Positions 52,601 through 63,396 of a stretch of 64,000 nt of DNA are shown in pieces. The DNA is taken from positions 8,124,501 through 8,188,500 of the forward strand of contig OX439000.1 of the NCBI GenBank assembly GCA_949316495.1, in the 5' to 3' direction. The notes beneath the pieces are model-generated. The model was not told the DNA's origin. It searched no databases and worked only from the letters and a program-made list of their open reading frames with translations. Position 1 is the stretch's first letter. Each line of letters opens with the position of its first letter. This DNA comes from Amphiduros pacificus. Its lineage: Eukaryota > Annelida > Polychaeta > Phyllodocida > Hesionidae. The translations under genes were made by a program, and so were the position numbers.

Positions 52601-53127
52601 CTCCACAACAAAAACATTCTTTTGATGTGTGCCTATAAACAATATATATTATGGGAGATCAGATGCAAACTAAGAGGAATGTGACCAGGGATGATAATAT
52701 CCCCGAGCTCGACAGTTACATGCCAAACTCTTGACCCAGGGACCTGGTAGGAATCTGTGAGTTAGAAATTTCCTCTGTCTCATATATCCTATTGGATACA
52801 CAGACAGTATTATTTGGTTGATCTGGTGAAGACACCTCAGTCATCCAATAGGAACGAGAACATGGGCAAATGTATCTAACCGTCATGGGCATCTTGCCAA
52901 AAAGACAACCCTCCCTGTCTAAAATCTCGGTTTCAAAATACATACCAGACAAGATGTATATAGATTAGGGTTCCCAGATAGAAATAAAACTCAGATAAAA
53001 TGTAAGAAATTGCTGACAAACCTGGCAAGTATGGCAGATCATCTTCATCTAATAATCCATTTTGCCCACTTTGTTTTTGTTTGGCCAATATCCGAGCGCG
53101 AGGATTGAAACATGACGTTAAGAGCAT
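46337..53127 (-). CDS. SPATA18: MIEAP (SPATA18) domain protein, six exons, 375 residues
   Basis: The six exons are 53127-53022, 49082-48987, 48241-48001, 47671-47464, 47355-47164 and 46621-46337. They sum to 1,128 bases with every junction in phase. Residues about 110-170 form a coiled coil (EVDLLRNEVHTLKKELVRCRETI onward in spirit: heptads rich in L, E, K and R). Next comes RYGNLYSQTRLDAFDAL, which parallels SDSYSQARLDA of vertebrate mitochondria-eating protein. The C-terminal exon carries the family pattern: a helix with ECVRIAW, then NPPLIVDY, then VLWPALLEGENG and QKGVVIT. Vertebrate MIEAP is a p53-induced protein of mitochondrial quality control and is also abundant in testis and ciliated cells. 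This copy is shorter (375 versus about 540 residues) and lacks the vertebrate N-terminal region, so function is inferred only at family level. The ATG at 53127 has an in-frame stop five codons upstream. An alternative 5' exon may exist at 59.3 kb. Confidence 0.85.
47164..47355 (-). CDS. SPATA18: SPATA18-like exon 5
   Basis: A 192-base exon (exactly 64 codons) between gatttcag and GAG/gtttgt, phase 0 on both sides. It is helical and basic at its start (LAFRSAQQNQRQLRHKIRQM) and then contains DDMITIYLRKTVEKFD. It forms the middle of the MIEAP-family domain. Confidence 0.87.
47464..47671 (-). CDS. SPATA18: SPATA18-like exon 4
   Basis: A 208-base exon between cttacag and the donor ATTGTG/gtatgg. 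It completes the split arginine codon, finishes the coiled coil (LSEQAQKQLERG) and carries the MIEAP-like NLYSQTRLDAFDAL motif. Confidence 0.88.
48001..48241 (-). CDS. SPATA18: SPATA18-like exon 3 (coiled-coil start)
   Basis: A 241-base exon with acceptor gtgtgaag/GT and donor GGGACAG/gtaggc. It encodes a low-complexity N/S/T segment followed by coiled-coil heptads (SLAEVDLLRNEVHTLKKEL). It splits an AGA arginine codon with exon 4. It is GC-richer than its flanks. Confidence 0.85.
48987..49082 (-). CDS. SPATA18: SPATA18-like exon 2
   Basis: A 96-base exon between ttttcag and the strong donor A/gtaagt. It enters in phase 1 (GCA alanine with the preceding G) and encodes a Ser/Gly/Asn-rich stretch beginning SSSAQSGVDGNHGSQTQ. 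No domain is visible. Confidence 0.78.
49083..51189 (-). other. SPATA18-like intron 1, 3' part
   Basis: Intronic AT-rich sequence. Nothing further recognised. Confidence 0.5.
51190..51900. repeat. 46-bp dimeric minisatellite with related 22-23-bp units
   Basis: The central part (about 51,298-51,650) holds about seven 46-base units. Each is made of two diverged 23-base halves (ctggatagttcagcatgcc and catgggtagttctgtatgct). To the left are four 22-23-base units (cagttcacaatatctgccca), to the right diverged single-half units. All share AGTTC-n-ATG-CTG, so the array evolved from a 23-base unit. It lies in the largest SPATA18-like intron. Confidence 0.9.
51901..53021 (-). other. SPATA18-like intron 1, 5' part
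   Basis: Intronic sequence. One 78-codon minus-strand open frame (52716-52952) lacks splice context and homology. Confidence 0.5.
53022..53127 (-). CDS. SPATA18: SPATA18-like exon 1 (start exon in the preferred model)
   Basis: It encodes MLLTSCFNPRARILAKQKQS and 15 further residues, ending LPYLP plus one base at the donor CCAG/gtttgt. The sequence just upstream (about 53,130-53,265) is GC-richer than its surroundings and could be 5' UTR. The bases before the ATG read gccagCA, a possible weak acceptor in phase 1, so the exon could instead be internal and joined to the candidate exon at 59,270-59,426. Confidence 0.68.
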
Positions 53128-54236
53128 TGCTGGCGTCTACATGTGGGCCTCTCTACCTTGTGGGCTGATGAAGGGGAACAGTTTACCCTCCGCACTCAGC
53201 TGCTTCTCCTATCCAGGCCGAGCCTAGGGTGCCAGCGCTTCACACACACTGCTAGGGCACGGGGTAATAGCTTCATGTTTCATATACAGTTGTGATAATT
53301 CTCTGATACCAATAATAATTTGGAATGCTAAATGAGGCATAAAGATAACAAAATGTCAGCAACACTTGCATGAAGCATTAACTGTCAATGGCCATGAATT
53401 ATGAGATTCCTTGTATAATCTGTGATGCCAAGAGTGGCATTTCTTCCCCATACATCCTTTGTTGTGTACTTAGTCATTATAATCTGTGTATATTGCTTTG
53501 TTGTGTACTTAGTGGTGTCATCATAATCCTAACATCACACATATATGACTGAATAATGCACTGACAAGAACAACTATGATAGATTAGCTTGATTAATTAA
53601 CAACAAAACACATTTCTGTATCCGAAACCATGTGATGAGAGCTAATATATGAAATATAGACTGCTATTTGTGATCCAGGGCAAATAGTACACAATATGCA
53701 CACATAGTTGGCACAAGTACAAATGTGGCATAGTGTGTGCTCTATGGTGCAGTGGGGATGGGCGGGGCAGGCTCACACATTGCTGGACCGTCCTGTCCTG
53801 GGTTATAGTCTGACTGCCCATCTAGGCTGGGTACATCTGTCAGCATAAATGAATACTCCAGCAGCAGAAGTGTCAGCTAATAAGTTGTATGTTGCCTGCA
53901 GGGGAATGTTGGTGGCAAGTCATGGAAAGGGAGGGAGCATATCATTATGTCATTTGAGACACTCCAATGGACATCTAAGAGTCTCATTACTTTAGACTTC
54001 TAGGATATATGGCTTATTAGCATTCTATAGAACAACATAAAACAATAAATAAACCTTATAAGTATTACATGAATATCAAGTGAGGTCAAAGTGTATGAAT
54101 ACTTGTATACAATAAAACTACAGTTGAAGGTATGAACACTAATACACACAATCAAACATCAACAAAGCAATGTTGAAATCAGGGATCATAGAAAAAAGTT
54201 GAATGGTTCTGATATTGTTTGTTGATATTTTGGCAG
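53128..54236. other. Upstream region of the SPATA18-like gene
   Basis: A GC-richer block at about 53,130-53,265 is a possible 5' UTR/promoter. The rest is AT-rich with no recognised feature. Confidence 0.45.
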
Positions 54237-54421
54237 GAAGTTATGAAGGATGGGTACCAGTGAGGAAAGGAAGTGATGACAGCCGCACTGCTGATAGGTC
54301 ACCAGTAGGGAATGCACAAGCGCCTCCACCTGGGCAACACACTCCTAACAGAGGTCCAGATAACCTGGGAGGACCCCTGGTGGGCATTGTGTGCACTGCC
54401 TGGAGCGAGACCGGCTACTGA
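54237..54421 (+). CDS. Candidate plus-strand terminal exon in a GC-rich island
   Basis: The acceptor tattttggcag is followed by about 61 open codons (SYEGWVPVRKGSDDSRTADR, later PLVGIVCTAWSETGY) ending TGA. The island (about 54,230-54,440) is far GC-richer than its surroundings. A second frame over the same bases is also open (54312 onward, HKRLHLGNTLLTEVQITWED), so the coding frame is uncertain. No family was recognised and no upstream partner found. It may be an unrelated conserved or repetitive sequence. Confidence 0.2.
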
Positions 54422-54435
54422 TGCTGAGAGCACAG

Positions 54436-57400
54436 GTGATGAAGATGGGGATCAAGCTGGGCATCTTACACTGATCACTTTACCAGACATTTGGCAAATA
54501 ATGCTTTGTGTGTGAATCTGGAGTCTGGATAATTGATGTTCTGATGAAAACACAAAGACAAACTTCCCAATGTGATGTATTCTATCTTGTCTATCTCAGA
54601 ATCCATTATTTAAGATATCAAAAAGAAAGAAGCTACCACTCTGATTATTTGCAGCTTTCACCTTCTGATTCTGACAAGCAAGCAAAAAGTATATATCCAT
54701 CAGAACCCTGTATAACCATGGGCATCACTTGTCATGCTAGGAGATGATTGCCGACACGTCGGGGGATCATTACAATAACAATGTTTATCCCTATGAAGTC
54801 ACCTTGTACATCTCTGTCAAGTAATGAGTGTCTGTGTTTCTGGTTTGTCTGTCTGTCTGGTATTTATACCACACAAGCTCCAGACCTTCTCGTTGTAAGA
54901 GCTGTTTTAGTTCATCAGACTGTCATTCTTCACAGATCTTGTCATTTTCCACTACTAAAAAAATAAAACAAACCTTTCTCCCTCACAAAAAACCACCAAT
55001 TTTTATAAGTAATACAAACATTTCTCCATGTTTTACTGACATCTCATTAAAACAGTATTGTGGATTATGCATAAAAGATTTGAGTACCCAATTGACTTTT
55101 CAATTGGCTCACCTCAATTGATTCCCCTGGTCAACTCTCAGGGAAGCCTCCATGCCATGCTGATAATTCGGATAGAAGCATATTCCCCTGCTGACCATAA
55201 CTACCAGTCCTAAATGTAATAGGGGCAATTCCCTGCACAGCAATAATCTGACAAATGAGAAAAGTCTCAACACTTTGTTATTGAATCAATGTTTCCTGGG
55301 TGCCTTGCATAGTGCTGGTGAAAGCTAGAATCAATAGTATCAAACAAGGCAGGAAACTATATGAATCGGGGAAATAACTTTGTTAGAATTCACAAGAGAT
55401 AGTGCAGACTGGAAGCCAGATTGCCTGTTGTTTGGCAACTGAATGGTTTACCAATGTCAAGTTTCAACCAAAATCATTCATCGTTTGGCACTTTTTACCC
55501 TCCTAAATAAATTCCATTCTCTCTGAACTGTCCTTATTGATGTATTATGTTAAATCATATTATAAATCTGTCATATCTTATCATACATTTGAGATTCTCA
55601 TTTCTTAATGATTGTGATTTTTGTGATGTCTGTATATATAATATTCTGTGGATTGCCCAATGTGGAATTATTCTGCTGGGGAGTTGATGTGTTTTATCTG
55701 TGTTGCCTGGTCCCAGCAGGTCTATGTTCCACTTCACCACCCGGTAAATGCAACCATCTCTTTAGTCTGGCTTCCTCTCACTAACTAGCCCATATTTTAC
55801 TTGTTTTTTCAAGTGATTCCCAAGAAAAAGGCAGGCTCTCTATGACTGAGCACGTGCCTGAGAGTGATTACTTCCACTTAAAAAGTAAACATAGCCCATC
55901 ACGTTCTGGAATGGTTTCTAGGATACATCAACATGAAGCGCCATCTGCCCTTTGATGGGGCTGCCACAGGGCAATGTGGGCTGGCCCTCCTGCATACAAC
56001 CAAAGCATTTTGTGCAAATCAGACAAATTTTACTTCATTTCTGATCATTCTTTTTTTTTCTTTATCCTCTTATAAATCAAAACATGATTTTAGTGGGGTA
56101 TATTCTCCAACAATTTTACTGGGATAGGACTTAAAGCGATCAATCCTGAACACTAGGTGATAACTTGTTATATTCAAGATGGAGACTCAGAATCCAAAGC
56201 TCATCCTTGCTTTCATCACTTGTGCCATCCTCATTCTGTTTGCTAAATCAGGACCAGAATGGATTTAAGGGTTGTTTGGTGTCAAGAGGCAATCAAATTC
56301 TACAGCCTTGCTTCCACGATAAAAAACAAAAGCCCCCAGTCTGAGCCTACACACAAACCAGTGCATGGTTTGGACGGCATGTTTCAGTCATCCTTTAAAT
56401 TGGCAGGAAACATAATTCCAGAATAACATTTTTATTTCAAAATGTGTTCCTTTTCCTGGAAAATCTGCAAAAACTATTTTGCACTATTATACATTTCAAA
56501 ACATTGTGAAATTGTCTGTTCTGATAACACCCAATCACCATTACAAAAGTGCAAAAATCTGCATTTAGCGAAAATTGATAATATTTATGCATATATTTTA
56601 CTCTAATTAAGCCATCAACGGCACTGGAGTTTGTGTTTATCACTTCTGATCCCCTTCTCCAAATATTGGCATTATCTATATCATCACCTGTAAGCTAGTG
56701 CCCCCTGGTGGGATTCTGTGTGATGATGGAGCATGCAGCATCCCAGTGTGGGAATGTCACGCATCCTGCTCCATACATCATATCTGCTCACCTGTCTCCA
56801 GCCTCCAAACTTTACAGATTCTGTGACATTAAGGTACCCACCCCCTCTGATATCACACACATTTACCTACATCAGAAACACTCTTTAGGGTGTGTAATAC
56901 ATTCCATAAATATAAAGTGACCGAACCCTTTTAGTGTACATCTGTATTATGAATGATTCATGGAGTGTATACTTTATTCTTGCCTCCTGATGCTATCGTT
57001 GTGTTGCCATTCAAACCTCAAGTCGCCATTTATTTCACACATTTTAAACAATAAAATTTGGTAAATGTTCTCCTCTTTCTAAAGTCACCAGATATTTCCA
57101 TATTGTATATAATACAAAAGGTTTTGTAAAATTACCCTAAAGTTTGAAACATCCTTATGACTATAAATGAGAATACAACATTCATTATGATATCTTATGT
57201 TTTCTGTATTCCTCCTGCTGAGCGTGGTCCCCGTATGTGGCCTCAAGCTGCTCACCTGCTCCATTAAACCATGGCCAATCAATATCTCAACCCTTACCTT
57301 TCAGCAGCTGATCTTTCTTCCTCTTCTTGACCCATAGAGGGCGCACCTGAATTCTCCAGCAAAATTTCCACATTTTAGTCAGAGATGAGAAGGACTTTGT

Positions 57401-58228
57401 CTGAGCATTAACATGTGGATATGCTGCCATTCGGTATGATGTCCACTCTGCCCATCAAACTCCCATCCACACCTACCGGTAGGTACCTCTCACCAATATC
57501 AGCTCACTGCCCATCACTCAAACCAACATAACACTCTGACTGTCTTACTATGTTTTGCCTTCCCTTTACATACTTAATTTATCCATGTTTTATCCGAAAA
57601 CCCTTAAAAGACAAGGGAATTAATCATAACACATTATAATATTCAAAAATAGTCATTTAAAGAATCATAGAACATAAAGGAAAGCATTGATTTTGGGGTG
57701 GATATGGCAATGGAGGGCCGTGGTGGCAGTCAGAGGGTCCATCCCTGCCCTGTGGATAAGAATAACAATCATACACACCTGCCCCCATTGATGTATATCT
57801 AACATTTCAGGGTCTTGCACACAAGCAAAAATAAAGCCCCAGGAAAATCCAAGATCATTTTTCTATGATTAAGACAGATGTGTATTTATACAACAACATT
57901 TTCATCATGTGCAAAGAGAATGTCTATATAATACATACAATAAAACATTTTTGTTCTTTCTTTTCAGCTATCCCAAAGCAATCTAGTGCCTCAACCAATT
58001 AACAGGTGGGGCTGCAGTGGATGATAAATGAGGACAAGTGTGTCCCTGAAAGATTAGCACCTGAGCTCAGAGCTTGTGAGTAATACCACAGGGATCCACT
58101 GCCTCCGTGATCACCACATAAAACACTCACATACCTCAACATGTGTCCCACAAAAATGTATTCACTTGTGAATTATTCCTAAAGGAGGAATTCACTATCC
58201 ATAAATATACACAAACCAGATCATGTTT
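54436..58228. other. Non-coding stretch with one CTCF-like core
   Basis: AT-rich. GCCCCCTGGTGGG occurs at 56700-56712. No exon recognised. Confidence 0.5.
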
Positions 58229-58297
58229 AAATGTGCAATTCCAAGCTTTGAATGTGTTATTCCAAGCTTTGAATGTGTTATTCCAAGCTTTGAGTGT
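58229..58297. repeat. 21-bp tandem repeat, three copies
   Basis: Three units of attccaagctttgaatgtgtt. The period is divisible by three, which keeps both strands open. Confidence 0.9.
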
Positions 58298-59269
58298 GTA
58301 TTTTCCTCCCCCCTCCACCATCTATCTTTGTGAGTTATTACTCATAATAATAAGGAATTGTGATTGGATAAATCTTGTAAGAGGTATCTATAATGTATCC
58401 AATGTTATTTGAATAATATACCCTAAGGTCTATCCAGTGATAAAATACACACATTTTGTTCTGTTTGTTCCTTCCCAAATATCATATTTATCATGATCAT
58501 CACTTTTTTCAGAAATATACCAAGTTTACTGATTTTCCCCAAGACTTTAAGACTGTTAGTCTAAATCTCACAAGAGAACCCACCTTTCTCTCAGGAGAAG
58601 GCTCATGTTGCCTGCAAATCTGCAAGTTGCTGAAAATGAAACCATCTTCAAAGTGACCTTGTGACCTCTCATGACTGCAGATATACATTTAGAGCTATCA
58701 TAAATATATGAATGTGAGGTGTTCAAGCGTCTGAGAGGGTGGTCTGCCATGTTATCTAGCGCCATCTGGTGAGGAGAAGCCATCTGGTGGTGGAAGAAGA
58801 TTCCACCCTGGTTTACAAACATGAAACCTAAGGGAAGATAGACAGCTTAACAACAAATGACCACCGGAAGATATAGATCATTTCTCAGCTTGTACATTAC
58901 CAAAAGTGAAGGGTCACTTGTGAAACGGCCAGAAATCTGAATGGGGCTGACCCAAGAGCAACATGTTTGGAGTCCATTCTCGACATGGACCCATAGCAGG
59001 GATAGCACTGACGTGGACAAAGACCTCATGCCATGATCATGATGTTTATTTTTTGGTTTAAAGCCCACTAACTTATGACCCTTCCTTCTGTAATAACAAC
59101 AACATAAAACTCCCTTGCTTGAAATGAAAATATTATTCATGTAAAATATCATGCTTCAAAATAATTCTCAAAAAGTACCTGTGACCTCTAACCATTTCCA
59201 CAAACCACATTTCATTGACAGTTTCTACAATCATAATATTTTTTTCTTTAATTTTTTGCGCAGACTCAC

Positions 59270-59426
59270 CAAGCCTCCTGCCGATGGCGAGCTGATGGTT
59301 GTGCTCCTCTGACCAGTGCTGCCCCATGCTCATATGTAAGTTGTGGAACTCCGTGTCCTGAGGAGGATAATAGCGCTGATGCTTCCTCCCCTTCCGCAAC
59401 AATCCACTCAATGTTAACAGAGGCAT
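59270..59426 (-). CDS. Candidate 5' or alternative exon upstream of the SPATA18-like gene
   Basis: An ATG at 59426 directly follows an in-frame TAA and opens 52 codons ending at a near-perfect donor, CTTG/gtgagt, in phase 1. The same phase is accepted by exon 1 (as CA ATG) and by exon 2 of the SPATA18-like gene. An internal acceptor with a good pyrimidine tract (cctcctcag/GAC) would instead give an exon at 59270-59357. The readable part DTEFHNLHMSMGQHWSEEHN looks protein-like but I recognise no family. It may belong to the SPATA18-like gene or to a different one. Confidence 0.42.
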
Positions 59427-61548
59427 TTAGAGCTCACTTTTGTTTATCAAACCTAAAAATCTCCAATCTTGTTCTCTCAAAGAAGACCAAAACTCTCCCG
59501 CCAGAACAAATAACCAGCTGGTCCAGTGCTGTAAATATTTTCACCAAGATGTCCAATCTGTGAGTTGTTGCAGTGTTGTGTGTGAGGTGCAGAAATGCCT
59601 GTAATTGATCTGATTAATTATCACTACCTCCAAGATGTTCTCAATAGGTCCCTTGTTGCCTGACACACTGCATATTCCACGTTGATGGTTTGTGGTGAGG
59701 ATGCAAAACAGATAAAGTTTCTGGGGCAGGATGCAGTCATTCAACCCAGCATTTCCTGTGAGAGTACCTCAAAACAAACCCCCACTTGTGTTTAGTCCAC
59801 AGGGACCTCTCATCTGTTATTCAATTTCTCCTAACCACGGGCACCCCTGCTTCACCCAGGGAATCTGTCTCCAATCAACTCCCTGCTTACAGCTGATGTT
59901 GCTGGGTGCAACAATTGGTGACAAAGGATTGGTTGTCAGTTACCAAAACCAGCATGAAACCAATAGCGCCAATGCATACAAAAGGCACTTTTGACAAAAT
60001 TGTTCTTCAATAGCCTCTAGAGACTCTTAAATTTGATGTTTTGTCTCAAATCAAGCAATTGTTTTGCAATTTGTCAAAAACTTAAGTTTCTGAGATGTTC
60101 AATACTGAAGTTACGTGCTTTGACAATAATACATGTGTTAGATAACTCCTCTTGCCAATTTAAAGATTTTAAAAACAGATCTTGTGGAATCACAATATGT
60201 GTATCACTTGCATCCAACTGTCAAAACATATTTCTGGAGACAGATCATGTCAATCTTCATGTAGAGATCTATTCAGCAGGAAACATCATATCTCTGTTAC
60301 CCTCCATGTAAATGTAGCACAAAGTTATGGAAATAGGCCCTGTGCATCCTTGATGACTCACAGCGGTCTCACACTCCAAGTCTCTGCCAACTTTCTCCTT
60401 CTATAGACAACTCTCACTTTGGGTCCAAGGATATAGAATGGACCTCACTTAACTCTTTCTCACCTTTAAAAAAACACAAAAACACTGCAGCATACATGTC
60501 CTGTAACCATTAGTTTGAAAGCCTCATATGTCTTTTTTCCTGTCACCCATGTTTAAATCAAACAAGTATGGACAACAGGCTTCGGGGCACACTGTCAAAG
60601 TGTTGAATGTTCTCTGCCTTTTGGTCACAAGAGTCCTCAAAATAAAACTTCCACTTATGTTCTCATACTGACACATACTAAACACTTTCCAGGGTTGTGC
60701 ATTCCACATTTATCAGTGACTTTCTGTTTCATGAACATCTCAAGTGAACCTCTAATAACATTGCTTCTCTGCTGACTGTGGATGGATAGAGAAATACTAG
60801 TGGTCACACATCACACCAACGGAATCTGTACTCCCACTTCTGACCTGGTTTGAAGGATACATGACCCAAATATGGGATGACCTATACCATGCAGAACAAA
60901 TCTCTTGTTGCCATGGAAACAGAAAACTGTAGCTTGTGTTCTGTCAATCATTAACCATAGGCAGAACATGCAGCAGAGGCTTATGAGATGTAAATATTTT
61001 GGTTCCTATGGTGAAAGTTAATGAAGCTCAATTCCTTGGTGAAGCTACCCTTATATATCAACTCTGTCTCATATTACTACAAAGATAACCCAGTCACACT
61101 CAGTTTCCATGTTATATAATTTATGGCCTGACAGATCAGGAAAGGTTTACATGCTCTTCATTTTACATTCTTCATTGTACATTTTTGAATACTATAGTAA
61201 TTAAATCTGCTATATCTAAAATAATCTATAACATTACAGTCATGTGGGTAATTTAAGAATCTGTAACAGCAAAAAGTGGTAAGTCTGAAAAAAAAGAGAA
61301 AAGTATATTGATAACCAAAGTATTTTTAGCAAGTTAGAGAGTCTGCACAACAATTATGCCTCAACCCACTGAAAACAATCACACCAAGGTCTTGAGACAG
61401 TCATTATCAGAGAGATCCATTTTTTGTCAAAGAAATCTATAGATCTATAAAGCTTGGTGACAATTCAAACATTTCTGATTTGGATCAATTTAAAAATAGT
61501 TCACAAGGTAATTATTATCTTGACTGTTCTAAATAGTACAGGTGTCAA
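59427..61548. other. Non-coding stretch with an X-box-like site
   Basis: Contains GTTGCCATGGAAAC at 60907-60920, one mismatch from an RFX X-box, about 1.5 kb upstream of the candidate 59-kb exon. No gene recognised. Confidence 0.45.
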
Positions 61549-61579
61549 ACCAAATTTTCATGTATCATGAAAATTTGGT
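61549..61579. other. Perfect inverted repeat, 14-bp arms, 3-base loop
   Basis: ACCAAATTTTCATG is followed by TAT and its exact reverse complement. It could form a hairpin. No terminal-repeat partner or target-site duplication was found. Confidence 0.85.
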
Positions 61580-62014
61580 CAAACATGATGCTGACTGTTA
61601 TAAAATTTTAGAAACTACGAAGTGAGTGAAGCTCTCTGTGAGAATAATTCTATTTCTGGAACAAATACACAAAGTAATTTTCCAGGTCATGGACATTTAA
61701 CAAACACAAAAACAAGGATTCATCATCATAGATTTCATCTTCAAACTCTATTTGTTACGAGTCCTGCTGGGATTTCAACCAACAAAAGTGGCCTCCCTGG
61801 GTTTTACAGAGAATTATGTGGTCAACATCTTGTCAGACCTGGACAAATGACTCTCTGTAATAGCCTTGTAATTGCCTCAAAATGTTGCAACCATTAGTGC
61901 ACTGTGAGGTGCTAGGATAAACTATCCAGAGTCTCGTAAAGCATGCTATCTTGTAACCTCCATGTATCTATCAGCCACCCTCCCTGGCATACCACAATAC
62001 TTATAAGTCAATTC

Positions 62015-62095
62015 TTATGCTATCTTATTGTGTTCTTATGTTGTTTTATGTTCTTATGTTATCTTATGTTATCTTACAATGTTATCTTATGTTCA
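62015..62095. repeat. Degenerate TTATGTTATC-type simple repeat
   Basis: Irregular tandem runs of ttcttatgtt and atcttatgtt. Confidence 0.75.
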
Positions 62096-62929
62096 GTATA
62101 ATCATTACTGGGAGTAAAAGCAAGAGCGGAGATGATATGTTGCGAGTCAATCATAGGACACCTTACTCCCTCTAGTGTTCAACATCCTTCAGTAGTGCCC
62201 CCTAGTTGCAAACAGTATATTCATAGTGGAATCAACATGCACCCAGTAAGGATTCTGATATGCAAAGTATGTTTGGTTCAGAGGAGTAAGAAGCATATCA
62301 ATTAAATAGTTTGATCAAAATCACTGTGCTTTAACTGACCTCATAAAATTAAGATCAGGTTTATGACACCAAATCTATGTGAAATTAAACAAAGTTTAAC
62401 TCGTGTCAGATGTAGGAGTTTGAGAGCTGCAGAATATTATCTGATTGGTTTCCCACCTTGACATACCTGTCCCTAAGGGCAATACCTCATGAAGTATAAC
62501 TGAGGGTGAATAATAAATCTGGCAACAAATTATGGTGAAGCATCACAAATAACATTTCTCATGCTGTACAAAGAACAGGGGATATTCTCATGTTAAAAAA
62601 TTGACAACAATTGATCACAACTAAGAGTAATTTACAACTCTGAGATCACATTGATCACTGTATTACAGGTATAGCTATAGAGAAAGCAAATATTTCCATT
62701 TCATTAATTTTTTATCTTTATAATAATAGAACATCGCAAAATTGTGACAAGAGAATGTCTGACCTCAGCGATCAGATTACTCCCAGGCCTGCCAATTGAT
62801 ATTAAGTTCTAAGCAATCAGGATATATGATGATATATGATGCTGGAAGGTATAGGAAACTGGGCAGAAATGAGCTGCCTCATTAGCATTATGATGCCTCA
62901 AATGGGACACCCTGTTCAGGATGGGGGCT
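62096..62929. other. Non-coding stretch, nothing recognised
   Basis: AT-rich. One partial CTCF-like core GCCCCCTAGTTGC lies at 62197-62209. Confidence 0.5.
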
Positions 62930-62980
62930 TGGTTACCATAGTGATGGTCAGCTCTGAGTATACCATCACTATGGTAACCA
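62930..62980. other. Perfect inverted repeat, 19-bp arms, 13-base loop
   Basis: TGGTTACCATAGTGATGGT (62930-62948) and its exact reverse complement (62962-62980). Each arm carries an RFX-like half-site GTTACC. Confidence 0.9.
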
Positions 62981-63396
62981 GCAATAAATCTGTGCAAAGG
63001 GTCAACTTCGCACTTTTTGTGCTGGAATCTTGTCAATGGTATTATATCTTTGGAAGGGAGATATCACTTATCATAATGTGTTAAGCAGCAAAACTAACAT
63101 CAAGACTACATGTCAATGTTGCAAAATCAAAACTTTCTGTGTTAATCATATGCCCTGTGATTCCTGATTACCTGCATAACTATACTATTTAAGGTTCATT
63201 CTGATGGGAAAAAAATCAAATATCTGAGTGTCTGCTGCAGATATGAATGACTGCCAGCAAGTTCTATATAAGACAGAGAGATAACCTTGGGAGATTAGCA
63301 TAGTTTGCGAGATTATCCACTGCTGTCAGGTTGAGCAGGGCCATGTACCTGGATGGAATGTTAGAAATCCGCCGTATGCCACTGTTCTTATCACAT

